From Nectonema munidae (lineage: Eukaryota; Nematomorpha; Nectonematoida; Nectonematidae), in NCBI GenBank assembly GCA_030549495.1, contig JAUIRK010001034.1, positions 1,178,001-1,242,000 on the forward strand: a stretch of 64,000 nt of DNA, written 5' to 3'. Positions 51,826-62,601 of this stretch are shown here, in pieces; the first letter of the stretch is position 1, and the number at the start of each line of letters is the position of its first letter. The position numbers were made by a program, and so were the translations under genes. A model generated the notes under the pieces. The model saw only the letters and a list, made by a program, of their open reading frames with translations. It did not search any database and was not told the origin of the DNA.

Positions 51826-53265
51826 ATGGCTGATGGCAAAGAAGAGCAACAACCTACCACGTCCGATATTATCACAGCGATGACAATGACACATCACTTT
51901 GAGATTTGTCGGGAACAAGTAAAAGTCTTCTTCAGTGAACCATGGAAGTGCATTCCCGATTCTCACATCCTCGTATCCCAGGTCTGTGGAGGTCTGAGTA
52001 ATCACTTGTACCTAGTTCAAATTGACCCTGTTTTCCTTTCCTCCAATTCGTCTAGAACAACCACAACATCATCATTCCCATATGTTAACAAATGTTTGGT
52101 TCGCATATACGGAACAAGCAAAACGCATTCCCCAAATGGATACAGTCCAATATTCTCGAATATGACGGAGAATATTTTATGTGTTATTTTATGTGAGCGT
52201 AAGCTCGGACCCGAAATATTTGGAGTTTTTTCTGGCGGAAGAATTGAACAGTATTTTGAAAATTCGCAATCTCTAACGCGCGCTCAACTGGGTATCAAAG
52301 AAATTTCTGGAAGAATCGCTAAAAAGTTAGCAAAGTTTCACTCTCTTCAAAATTTGCCCTTCGCGAAAAGCCGGAATTGGATGTTTGTTGTCATGCAGAA
52401 CTGGCTACAGTTGTTATCCTTCAAAAAGATTCCTTTGAATGCGAAAGATGAAAGTCTTGGATTCTGGAATTTTGATCTTCTTTTCTTGGATGTGGAATTG
52501 GCGAAGAAAATCTCAGACGATGCTGGAGTGGAGATGCGAAGGGATGGACAGGACGATCCACGAAAACACGAGATTGTCTTTTGTCATAACGACCTTCAAG
52601 AGGGAAATATTTTGATGGAAGTAAAAGCGAGTTCTTCCAAAGATTTCATCCTACGCTTCATTGACATCGAGTACGCTGCCTACAACTTCCGTGGCTACGA
52701 CATCGCCAATCACTTCTGCGAGTGGACTTTTGACTACACTTTTCCTCGTTGGCCCTTTTTCTCTGTCCACCTGGACCAGTACCCCTCTGTCTCCCAACAA
52801 AGACACTTCATCCACACATATGTGCGTGAAAGGAGAAGGAATCTGCGACAACCCTCTCCAATACCTAAGAATCACAATGGCGTTCAACAACTCCAGAAAA
52901 AAGAATCAACAATTACAAATCAACTTCCTTGCGACGTGAATGGCGAAGATCATGAAGATGACTTTGAAAATGAAGTTGCTGATTTACTCAAAGAAGTCAA
53001 TGTCTTTAATGCCCACTGCCATCTCTTTTGGACTGTTTGGAGTTTGTTCAATTACGATTCCTCAGATATATTGAATTTTGGATATCTAGAGTTTGCTGAA
53101 ATAAGACACAACTTATTCAATCAAAAGATCAAAGAAATTCTCGATAATAACAATGGCAAAAGCGAGGAAAATTTTGAAAAGAAAAAGCAATGCCATGGAA
53201 CAGCATCACCAGATCACAATGCCTGCCATCATTTTTTGATGAAAGATTTTTGCGCGAAAATTTAA
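51826..53265 (+). CDS. Choline/ethanolamine kinase, intact single-exon gene
   Basis: 479 residues. Phosphorylates choline (and probably ethanolamine) with ATP, the first step of the CDP-choline route to phosphatidylcholine, in the cytosol. Motifs in order: CGGLSNHLYLVQI (ATP-loop region), LVRIYG, LGPEIFGVFSGGRIEQY, HNDLQEGNILM (catalytic Brenner motif, Asp present) and IDIEYAAYNFRGYDIANHFC with EWTFDY (choline kinase motif, second Asp present), then FGYLEF. RGYDIANHFCEW is closer to choline kinases (CHKA/B) than to ETNK. Family proteins have about 390-460 residues; the extra length is a Ser/Thr-rich insert near residue 73 and an acidic insert near residues 345-390. An in-frame TAA lies just upstream, so ATG 51826 (ACATGG) is the start. 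No intron interrupts it. Confidence 0.93.
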   Translation: MADGKEEQQPTTSDIITAMTMTHHFEICREQVKVFFSEPWKCIPDSHILVSQVCGGLSNHLYLVQIDPVFLSSNSSRTTTTSSFPYVNKCLVRIYGTSKTHSPNGYSPIFSNMTENILCVILCERKLGPEIFGVFSGGRIEQYFENSQSLTRAQLGIKEISGRIAKKLAKFHSLQNLPFAKSRNWMFVVMQNWLQLLSFKKIPLNAKDESLGFWNFDLLFLDVELAKKISDDAGVEMRRDGQDDPRKHEIVFCHNDLQEGNILMEVKASSSKDFILRFIDIEYAAYNFRGYDIANHFCEWTFDYTFPRWPFFSVHLDQYPSVSQQRHFIHTYVRERRRNLRQPSPIPKNHNGVQQLQKKESTITNQLPCDVNGEDHEDDFENEVADLLKEVNVFNAHCHLFWTVWSLFNYDSSDILNFGYLEFAEIRHNLFNQKIKEILDNNNGKSEENFEKKKQCHGTASPDHNACHHFLMKDFCAKI

Positions 53266-53496
53266 CCTTCTTTTCACGCACAACAATTGGCGCAATTTTT
53301 CGCCATCTCTTTTAAAGAATGACCCCAATGTTATTCCAAGTTTATTCCCAAGCTTCGTATCATTGTTTTATTAATGTTGTTATTTCATTCAGTTTTCTAA
53401 TGATTTTATTATGATAATTGTTAAAAGTAAAACTTTATTAATTTTTACACCTGTGTCTATAATCGGTGAATAATAAGTTATATACATATATTTTTC

Positions 53497-53502
53497 AATA
53501 AA
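53497..53502 (+). promoter_or_regulatory. Poly(A) signal of the choline kinase gene
   Basis: AATAAA about 230 bp after the stop, on the coding strand. Confidence 0.55.
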
Positions 53503-53580
53503 AATTCAATAGTACCACGATAAATTTGATCAAACTTATGCCAATTTTTTTCTTACAAATTTGATTATTTTTGTGGAATT

Positions 53581-53755
53581 TTAGCCAAGAGATTCGTTGC
53601 TTAATTTTTGCGATTTCTTCATGAAGTTTTTTTCTGTCACAGAACATATGTTATCAATAATTTCCAACAACACAGGTCTGGGAATTGCCATTAGCTGGAA
53701 CATGGACAAAGAATATTGATTGTTATCTGCCTTCCAATATTTTATAATGATATTT
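53581..53755 (-). CDS. Coding-like terminal exon, product unknown
   Basis: The minus frame reads KYWKADNNQYSLSMFQLMAI, PRPVLLEIIDNICSVTEKNF, MKKSQKLSNESLG and a TAA stop. The make-up is strongly protein-like and unlike the AT-rich noise around it. No start fits, so it would be a last exon; the acceptor is unclear (GGAAG or GGCAG near 53730-53740). It lies tail-to-tail with choline kinase, about 80 bp from its poly(A) signal. The piggyBac inserted upstream may sit in its intron. Family not recognised. Confidence 0.35.
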
Positions 53756-53842
53756 CAGAATCGGAAAATAGTGTATTGCATGTTGATGAACTTGTTCATA
53801 TCGATATACCATGCATCATTTAAGTGCTGATTAACGGCAACT

Positions 53843-53860
53843 GGGGTCTTTTCCGACCCC
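53843..53860. repeat. GGGGTC...GACCCC hairpin beside the piggyBac
   Basis: GGGGTCTTTTCCGACCCC follows TTAACGGCAACT at 53831. The layout resembles the end of the adjacent piggyBac, so this may be the end of a second, small element. Confidence 0.4.
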
Positions 53861-53961
53861 ATTAATACTTTAAGAAAAGATTTCTCAGTCATTAATTGAA
53901 AGTCATACAAATGTGACTTATTTTTTTTCATATTTGAGCAATGAAAAAAAACATATTACCT

Positions 53962-55720
53962 TTAACCCTCTAACGGTCGCGTTTTTTTATACACCGGCCA
54001 ATGGGGTCAAAATTGACCCCAATATATATCAATATTTTTTTTTATCAAATTCAAATCAATTATAAATTTATTATCATAATAAAGAGTTTTAATGTTCAAC
54101 AAAAAATCATTTGGAACATTCTAAACAGATTTTATATAACTTTGAATGATTTGAACATACAACTTTCCCACAATCATCACATCTTTCCTTGTACTTGTTG
54201 TCTTTGCTTCTTGTGCAATAAAAACATCTAGCTCTTTTACAAGCCTGAGGTGTTGATGCTGAAGAGGAAACAGAAGCTTGCGTTGAAGACGGCCTTTTCA
54301 ATAGACTTCTGCCCAATAAATAAATCAATGAAAATTCGCCTTTTATGCGATTTTCCTTTCATCCAATCCGGTTAAATTTCCATCCATAAAATGAATGTGT
54401 TTAGCATCGTTATGTCAAGTATATTATCAAAGACCACCATTGGCCATCAGTGAGTTTTTCTTTTCGTTGTGTAAGTTCTCAACATTTGTTCTGCGGTGTC
54501 GACACCTCCTTTCGTTTTGTTATAATCGATGATCATAATAGGTTTTCGCTTCTCATTGTTTTCTGTTTGACTTCCATGGTGTAAAGTACTGAACAAGATT
54601 ACGCATTTATTTTTTTGGACAGTATGAACACAAAGTTCCCACCGAATTATGGCAAAACTTTGTAGAAAAAACTTGTCTTTTTTTGGCCAATAACTCTGAA
54701 GGAATTTGCTTCTTATTGTGCCAAGGAGAGTCACCTTCCAATAAATATTGACCAAAAGGATAACTCGTAAAAAAATTATCACAAGTTACATTTACTCCAC
54801 TCTTCTCCAAAGGCTTGATAAGTTTTTTGATCTGATTGTTTTCCTTTCCAGAATATAAAGCAATATCATAAACATTAGATGTTTTGGAGTCACATATCAT
54901 CTAAAATTTCAAACCATATTTGCCAGGCTTACTTGGAATATATTGTCTGAAGGGGCATCTGCCGTTGAAGGTCACCAGTTGTTCATCTATAATTACATTA
55001 TCACCAGGAACAAAACAATTTTTCAAATTTTGCGCCCACTCCTCGAAAACTTCTTTTATTGGTTCAGACTTATTCTGTTTTGATTTGTTTCTTCTGCTTT
55101 CAGCATTGTCAAATCTGAGAACTCTCGTGATTTGCTTGAACCGATTTTTTGACATTGTTTCAGGAAAGATAGTTCTACCATTTATTTTGCTTCAAAGTTG
55201 CTCAACGGACTCATTATTATGCGACTTATATATTCCTGATAAATATAGCAATCCAATGTATGATTCAAACTCTTCAGTAGAAATGTCATTCCATTTTGTT
55301 TTGAAAATTCTTTGTCCTTCTTGATTACTAAAGGCTAGAATCTTTTTCATCAATGAGTCACAAAAAACAAGCTTGAAAAAAGATTTCATATGATCAACAT
55401 TTCTATTGACATATGGAGTGATACCCGGCTTGTTTGATGATATTATGCGATTTTTTACGACCACAAAGATTCTTCAGTGGAAATTTGGACCACTTCATTT
55501 GCTTATCTTTAGAAAAATAAAAGTCTTCCTTTTGATTTTGCTCTTTTGCTTTGATATCTGACTCTACTGATGTCTCAGAGCAGGTTGAACTGATGAAAGA
55601 TAAATGATCTGAAACGCCTTCATCATCCGATATAAGTTTGTCCAAAAATTCATAATCACTTGAAATCAAATCTTCACCAGAAGAACTTGTGAAATCCATG
55701 AATTAAAGATATTGATAAAA
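53962..55720 (-). mobile_element. piggyBac-family transposon, 3' end present, 5' end not found
   Basis: At 53962 TTAA is followed by CCCTCTAACGG, the classic piggyBac target site and CCC-start terminus. The sub-terminal hairpin GGGGTCAAAATTGACCCC lies at 54003-54020. The transposase pseudogene follows on the minus strand. A GGTCTATTAGGACC hairpin at 55929-55942 may be sub-terminal DNA of the other side, but I found no matching TTAA-CCC end near 56.0-56.2 kb. Confidence 0.65.
54107..55699 (-). pseudogene. piggyBac transposase, broken
   Basis: In order: an acidic N-terminus from MDFTSSSGEDLISSDYEF; ISTEEFESYIGLLYLSGIYK; FKQITRVLRFDNAESRR; VPGDNVIIDEQLVTFNGRCP (first catalytic Asp) with FRQYIPSKPGKYG; VTCDNFFTSYPFGQYLL (second Asp); IDYNKTKGGVDTAEQML (third Asp); and a C-terminal Cys-rich finger (RCFYCTRSK; RCDDCGKVVCSNH; CLEC). 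All three catalytic acids and the finger are present, but the frame changes several times and a stretch before the finger seems shortened, so no full protein can be made. Length (about 530 codons) is near the family norm. Confidence 0.85.
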
Positions 55721-56899
55721 AATAATGAAGAAAAAACAAAGAAAGGTTGAATATGAAATGAGCTTTTGTCTGTCAAATTTTTGATTTATGTTAGATATAA
55801 ATCTTAGATATAAGATAGCGTAGAATGAAATCAAATATTGATTTGTTTTATTTGTCATATAGTTTTGACTTCTTTTTTTTTTTTTACCATATGTTGTTTT
55901 TTCAGTAAACAAATACATATATCATTAAGGTCTATTAGGACCCCATCAATCGTTTTTATGAGGATTAATAAAAACAAATTGAAACTGTTCGTTTGACATA
56001 ATAAATGAAAGGCTGCCTTTGAAATTATAACACCTATTGCAGCCAAACAAATTCATCTTCATTGAAACGTAACCTCTTTAAGCTGGCACGCCTTAAAACG
56101 TCACTATTTTTGTTTGACATTGAGATATTTTCTCTACAGATGATCTTTAGGGCAGCAATACGTTACCCTAACTAAAACACGCATGAGCAAAAAATAGATT
56201 TTTTACTTGATCATAGCGAATTTTTAATTATCATGATGAACTTTACAAAATTTTTGGAGTAACGATATCTCAAAATGCACTCATAATTTTATATTAAAAA
56301 TCACATGATCGATTTATATGAGAGGGTTTAGTTATCTATTTACTGAGTAACAAGATGATTCGCTTTGACACCGCCAGATCTTGTGTTCTAAAGTAATTAG
56401 TTGTTTAGTACTAAAATTTTAAATTAGGCAGTTAGTGAAATTGTTAACATTAAATAATAAATTAGTAAGGCGGTTAAAAAATTTGACGCTTAGACGACCA
56501 GAATTTTGAAGACTAATCTTATTTTCAGTATATATTTGAAGCAGGCGATTTTCCGTTCGAATGGACATTTGCATGGCTCACGATGATTGGTCCTTAAAGC
56601 AATTGGCGTGAAATCCTTTAATCAAAGGTACTTGACAAAATAACTATATAAACTAATTGATCTAAAGATTGACTTAAAACTAATTGTTCTACCCAGCATT
56701 AACTATAAAACACACTTCTCAAAGAAATTGATTTAAAACAAAAAATTAAATTAGGACTGAAATCAATAATAACTCGCTTTTAACAAATCAATATCTATAA
56801 GCTATTTCAGTTTTTGACTAGAGTTTGTAAAGCATCTTATAGAGAACTAATAGTCTGTAAAGAGAATATCGATAACATGCAACATTTTATACTGCAAAA

Positions 56900-57338
56900 A
56901 TAATATCTGACACTTTTCATTAAAAAATGGAATTTTATAAAAAAAAATCTTTAAAAGTAATTTTCCAAAATTATTGTTTGAATTTATTCCCCCCACGGCA
57001 GAATATTCTGACACTGAATCTTCCTTAGATAAAGTTTTTCTTGAGTGGTAATTTCGTTGTTTATAGAAAAATTTAGGGATAGTATGCATTTGATTTGTTT
57101 AACATGATGAATAGAGAGATACCATATGGGTCATGACATTCGCTTGATTTAATCTTTGATATTTTTTCGCTGTCATTTGCGCTTAAAAGAAAAGCCTTTT
57201 GCAGACAAAGTACAGTTTTAAAGGGCATAACAATCTTAGCCGGAGGGTACAGAGCAAAAATGTTCAACTTTTGAGAAGTAGGCTTCCTTCTATAGACGAA
57301 TATTGTATTTGAGTTTATTTCTGCAATTCTACAAATTT
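56900..57338 (-). CDS. Coding-like segments, product unknown
   Basis: The minus frame at 57073-57338 reads FVYRRKPTSQKLNIFALYPP, KTVLCLQKAFLLSAND and SSECHDPYGISLF, with a possible GTATCT donor after CATATG. A second frame nearer 56940-57070 reads NYHSRKTLSKEDSVSEYSAV. They could be exons of the gene whose last exon is at 53581, but no domain is recognised and the splice signals are weak. Confidence 0.22.
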
Positions 57339-57518
57339 AGTATTCATAGTAATGTTGTCTTTACTATTTTTTATAAAGATAATAATCTGTTGCTTTGATC
57401 CTATCTAGTATTTCTATAGTTATCCGTGGGTTATTCTTGTTTTTGTATTTTTTTTGTAAATAATTTAGCCAATTCATGTGGATTAGGTTTGAAATAAAAG
57501 CTCTGGGTTTTTGCTAAG

Positions 57519-57662
57519 ATGCTCTATGCTGTTAGAAAAAATGCAATTCAAAGCGAGGTTAATGAAAAGCTTTTATCAAAGTATTCTAAACTAGAGGAAT
57601 TATTCTCACGGACGTTACTACCAACCAAGTTCAAGAGACAAAAGGATAGCAACGTGGATTAA
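57519..57662 (+). CDS. Short open frame after an acceptor-like site, uncertain
   Basis: After TTTTTGCTAAG, 47 codons read MLYAVRKNAIQSEVNEKLLS, KLEELFSRTLLPTKFKRQ and stop. The composition is protein-like. No partner exon or family is known. Confidence 0.2.
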   Translation: MLYAVRKNAIQSEVNEKLLSKYSKLEELFSRTLLPTKFKRQKDSNVD

Positions 57663-58740
57663 CGAAAATATTATACAATTAGAGTCATGAAGTCAGGCCT
57701 CGTGGGTAATAATGTATAATTCCGTTTATCTGTAACAAATGATGAGATATCTAACCTCCATCTTTATATATTTGTGTTTAGGGAGTGAGAGATTATACAA
57801 CTTGTCTTATTCAGTTGTAGGTTGAAATGAAGAGAATTTGGGAAAGAAGTTGTAGCAATATAGATTTATTTCCTTAAATTTGCATGAAAAGCCTTTGGAA
57901 TTGATCATCCACCAATCAATCATTCAAATTTTATGTTTCATTTTTCCATTTTATATTATGCGAAATTTATCTTGTTTTATTATTTTCAATTTTTTTTAGT
58001 TACATAATTGGATATTTTTGAAAATTTTCTAAAAGTTTTACGTTCTCCAACGAAAAACAACAAACTACATTCCTATTGCGAGACAAGTTCTAAAAGTTAT
58101 GTGAAATGTTATAAGAATGTTAAGAAATGGTGGATGTGACCCTGTATTTTTGTGGTTTTTTTGTGATTGCGCTGTGCGCTTGTCTATTGTGCATTTCACA
58201 CATTTTGACCTTGAAAAGGAAGAGAACTTAAATTTCATCCAACTTTTTATAATGAGGTAGATAAAAAACGCAAGCTGTGATTTAAAAAATGAGATGATAA
58301 TGAAAGGAGTGTGGAGTTTGGTTTTAATTCAACAAACTCTCAATTTTGAGTACGAGGAATAAGTTGCATTTAAAATATATTTCAGTATTTAATCTACGCC
58401 AAGAAAAGGATATACAGACATTTTTTTAAATAAAAATGAGTGTAGACAGGATATCATACAAAAGGCTAGCTACCTTAATTCAAAATAACCTTCGCTTTCT
58501 TCTAAAAATTAATTAAATTTAATATTCCATAAAATTTACTATAAGGGGCCTTCAGCAGGAAATAGAGATGCAGGATAAGCTTTGTTGACAGTCTGGGTGG
58601 GTGCATTCGGCTTTTCTCCGTAAAGTTGCTTATATGAGAGAAGGGGTTTTCCAAGATTACGTTCTAGTTTAAAATAGTACCTTCTCGATTTGGATCATGG
58701 TTCAAGGATTTGCAAACCCTGCTCGAAGTAGGATATTGGA

Positions 58741-60131
58741 TCAGAAAGCATTTTTCCTGTTATGTGGCATTTGTTCTTCTTTTTCATCCTCTTTATCCTG
58801 ACCAGTCCGGTCCCGTTTTATAGCCATTAAATCCTCATTTGTTAACTCCTCATCAGAATCATCCTCATCTACTTCTTCAAAGTCCACTTGATGCGCAAGG
58901 TTCACGATATCATCCACGGTAGGTTGGGTTGTCTTTCCTACACTCTGACCATAATTTCCTCCACACACCTTTCATGTTAGACTCTGTAACTTCTTTCCAT
59001 GCTTCAGATAACACTGTTAATTGCATCTTTGATGTTAAAACTTTTCCACAAATCTAGGATTTTCGGCTTCTATTACTATCTATTGCACTAATCATTTGTC
59101 TAAAGGTACGTCGAAGATAATAAGCTTTGAATGCAGAGATTATACCCTGGTCCATTGACTGAATTAATGATGTCATGTTCTTTGGGCAGAAACTCGACCC
59201 GAACATGATCATTAAGATCTGACAAGTTGATGGGATGACCGGGTGCATTGTCAAGCAGTAACAATGCGTTATGAGAGATGTTCATACCGGCATCAATACC
59301 TTTCAACTGTTTGTCAGAAAAATGCGTGACCCAGGCTTTGAAGACAGTCCGAGTTGTCCAGGCCTTCTTGTTGGATCGCCAAATTACTGGCAGATTCGCC
59401 TTCACAAATTCCTTAAGTGCTCTAGGCTTTTCTGATTGGTTAATGATGATGGGTTTTAGCTTTAAATCACCTGCAGCATTCACACCAAGAAGTCTTCTTG
59501 AATCGGTCAAGCCAGCCCTTGCTAGCTGTGAATTCTGGAATAAGGGTAGAATTACTAGGACCAGAGTTCTCTTTATGTTTTTGCTTGAGATCTTCAAATA
59601 AAGATAGAGCCTTTTCTTGAATGGGAGCATTAGTCATTGGGCAGTCATTTCGTGCAGACATATCGTCCAGCCATAGTGATAACAAACGTTCCTTGTCTTG
59701 CATTACAGTAGGTCCACTAAGCTTGGTTACAATTTTAGCACGTAAAGGGCTTGAACACTTGCCACTTAGCATGATGTTTTATTTTCCCTTTTTAATTGTA
59801 GTCACCGTTGAAGCAGAAAGATTGTAATGCTTGGCGAAATCACGGGAGTTCGCCCGTTCACGGTTTTTTAATATTTCCAACTTTGTTTCTAAAGAAATTG
59901 CTATTCTAGCTTTTTTGGCCCGTCCACCCACATTTTTCCCACTTGCGTTTCGCTTACCAGCCATTTTCAGAGGAGGATAGAGGAGTTAATCTAAAATTAA
60001 CTCAATAATAATTTTTAACGAGCAGATTACTCGTAACTTAGCGGTTTTGCTCGTTAATAGATGTAACGTACAACAGCATTTTACGTGTATCTTCGAAAAT
60101 TCGTTATTTGAAACCTCGTATAACGGGGTAC
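58741..60131 (-). pseudogene. Tigger/pogo transposase with internal deletion
   Basis: N-terminus MAGKRNASGKNVGGRAKKAR then ISLETKLEILKNRERANS (Psq-type helix-turn-helix) and NLSASTVTTIKK. After an in-frame stop comes the CENP-B-type helix-turn-helix, ending SKGWLDRFKK. That joins directly to LLGVNAAGDLKLKPI, so about 110 family residues, including the first catalytic Asp (NADETG region), are missing. Then LPVIWRSNKKAWTT, LLLLDNAPGHP (second Asp), MTSLIQSMDQGIISAFK and an acidic tail. Frame changes occur. At 60114-60131, on the minus strand, TACCCCGTTATACGAGG is a Tigger-type terminal repeat; the other end was not found. Confidence 0.8.
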
Positions 60132-60696
60132 ATATATATATGTATTGCGAAATATATAAAATAAAAATGAAATAATATTTTGTAAGATGAACAGCGTCAG
60201 TTTTGTAGGTTTAGTGAAGAAAGTCACATTTTTTAGTTTTATCGTAAATCAGAATTTTGGTATGCAGAAAAATAGGACGTGTTTGTTTTGTATTAATAAA
60301 GCAAAAAAATCCCTTCATGTCTTCTATGCTTTCTAAATTGAAAGAAATTTTAAAGTTTTTTATTATTGATTTTCATCAAGAAAGACTGACTACGAAGAGA
60401 TCATGCTTCAATTAAGGATTCAATTCTTAAAAGAGGAAAAAAAAATTTTTTTTTGCTAAATTTATAATAAAAAAAAGTGTGAACTTGTGTTTTTTTTATG
60501 TTCTTTACTAGAAAATTAGGCAACTAAAACATCAGTGAAAGTTGAAAGAAGCTTTTTAATGCTTCTAAGAAAGGGCGCAAATTTGAAAGATGAAAATATT
60601 TGCAAATATTTATTTTGCATTAAAATCATGAGGTGGTGCATACTGTTGATTTAAATGTGCAATAAACTTTCGTGTTAACAAATATTCGTTTATTTT
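60132..60696. other. Intergenic, nothing recognised
   Basis: AT-rich stretch; no feature seen. Confidence 0.5.
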
Positions 60697-60844
60697 TAGG
60701 GTAAAGGAAAGGCGCTGTGGGCTGTTTTCATTGAGAAGGCGCAATTGCGCCGCTTGTATTGAACTATGAGCAAAGCAGGCTGATGCGGTATCGAACCCAA
60801 GACCTTGAGTTATCGAATCTAATCAGCCCTATACTCATGCCCCC
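60697..60844 (-). repeat. tRNA-derived SINE, copy 2
   Basis: Same family and strand as 18371-18514. Minus strand: CTCAAGGTCTTGGGTTCGAT (B box) then CCGCATCAGCC and CTCATAGTTCAATACAAGCG. A few small deletions separate the two copies. Confidence 0.65.
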
Positions 60845-61610
60845 AATAACGCCCTAATTTTTGTATTTATAATAATTCGTACCACTCAACCTATAATTTC
60901 CTTAAACAATTTGCACAAATAGAGTTAAAGCTCGTTCCAAAGTACATTCTTTAGAAAAAAGGCAAATACTTTGATGATAATAGTATACTATTTTTGTTAA
61001 TGCTTGAATACTATAGCAAAAATATGTTTGTATAAAAAGCCTACAAATTGTAGTCACTTATGCCGATGAAGTTGTGCATTTTTCCCCTCACATTGATAAG
61101 AGTTAAAGTAAAAAACCTTGGTTAAAACTACGCTCAAGAGAATATTGTGAATGAATGAAGGCTCATCTTTGCGAAGTTTATTCAAATAGACTTGTTTTAA
61201 GATTTTTTTGACCTATCCGAACGAAACTCGAATAAAATCTAGGTCTTCCTTCAATCCATCAGGCCTTAGAATCAGACTAAATTATACATGAAGACCATCA
61301 ATTGAATATGTTTTTATTTACCAGGGATACTTTTTTTATTTTGGTAATCATGCTTGAAATGGGTGAAACTCAAAACAGCTAGTCCCAAAACTGCTAGTTC
61401 TAAAATAGCTTGTCCAAAAGAGCTAGAGTTCCATAATAGCTACCATGCTCAAAAATCCAATTTCCCAGTATTCTTGTAATATTCAAATTACATCATTTGA
61501 ATGTCTCACCACAACTTCTCTTTTCCTTTTCGCTGTTCACAGTTTTTCAGATTACATTATTTAAATGTCTATAACCATAACACACCTCTTTTCTTCTTGC
61601 TGCTTTTCAG

Positions 61611-61695
61611 TGTTCAAGAAACACGAACAAGCTTTGGCACCGAACAATTGAGACTCTATATGATTCCCCACATTCTTCGTAATGGCGGTTTTTAA
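61611..61695 (+). CDS. Possible small terminal exon
   Basis: After TGCTTTTCAG one frame reads VQETRTSFGTEQLRLYMIPH, ILRNGGF and stop; AATAAA follows at about 61824. No upstream exon is recognised in 60845-61610, where a ~62-bp stretch (ATTACATCATTTGAATGTC) is duplicated. Weak call. Confidence 0.2.
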
Positions 61696-62273
61696 GAGGC
61701 ATTCAACAGGAACAAGTAAAAAAGCCGAAGAAATTAATGGAAAAATTCAAAGTGCCTCCAAAATGAAGAAATGTCAACATTTGAATTTTAAGTGGCATTA
61801 CATATATATATATATCAAATATTGAATAAATATACTTACGATTTTTTAACAAAACCTTGCTTTATGAATTTTTTAACTTTCTCTATAAAAGTTTTGACGT
61901 TGATGTTAGCACATACAACCTCTTTTTTAAAATGAAAAAAAAATACATATTAAAAATTTTTTTCTGATATATTTTTTTACATAGATTTTATTGCAATATT
62001 CATCAAGTGATTGTATAACTGACTTTGCTTTCTGCGTATACGGTAGCGTATTCATAAGAAAGACAAAAGAACGATAAATTCTGGACTGATGTCGATGAGA
62101 GCGAATTTAGACGCGCACAAGAAGCTTGACAGCTTGAAAATAATCTTAATAAAGGATACCCTAAATTGCGCCACGAGTTTACACATGTTTTTTGAATTGG
62201 AAGAATTAAACTTACGAAATATGAAAAAATTAGTTACAAAAGGAGAGAATGATTTTATGATTTATATATAATT

Positions 62274-62601
62274 CAGTGTTTTCCAAACTTTTCCCATCTA
62301 ATGCCCCCTAAACCACATTACTTCAAGGAAACATCTCTTACTTATAAAATATTTATTCTGATAGCCATCTATCGCTTTCTTTCATTAATTAAAATTTCAT
62401 TTGCAGCACTAAATCCATTTTCTACCAAACAATCTGTGAGGAAGAATAAAAGTATATCAGTCACTTACGAATACTGGAAAGAGAATCTAGCTTTTTTTTG
62501 ATATCCACAATTTTATGACTACATATATAAACTATTTTTCTAAATCCTAAGAATTTTAAAACACCGCTTTGGGGGCGCCCTGGCTACTTTGGGAACCACA
62601 G
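62274..62601. mobile_element. Possible hAT-type MITE
   Basis: Starts CAGTGTTTTCCAAACTTTT, followed by ATGCCCCC. Ends GGGGGCGCCCTGGCTACTTT then GGGAACCACAG, a near-inverted match to the start. Flanks do not show a clean 8-bp duplication. The open frame inside (62301-62501) is not a gene. Confidence 0.5.

Larger units (their letters stand above)
55721..58740. other. Intergenic with a few coding-like scraps
   Basis: Mostly AT-rich. Two segments listed separately (56900-57338 minus and 57519-57662 plus) look partly protein-like. I see no repeat or RNA gene. Confidence 0.4.

Noticed and set aside
52651-52939. Open frames overlapping choline kinase in other frames
   Set aside because: Shadows of a conserved coding frame.
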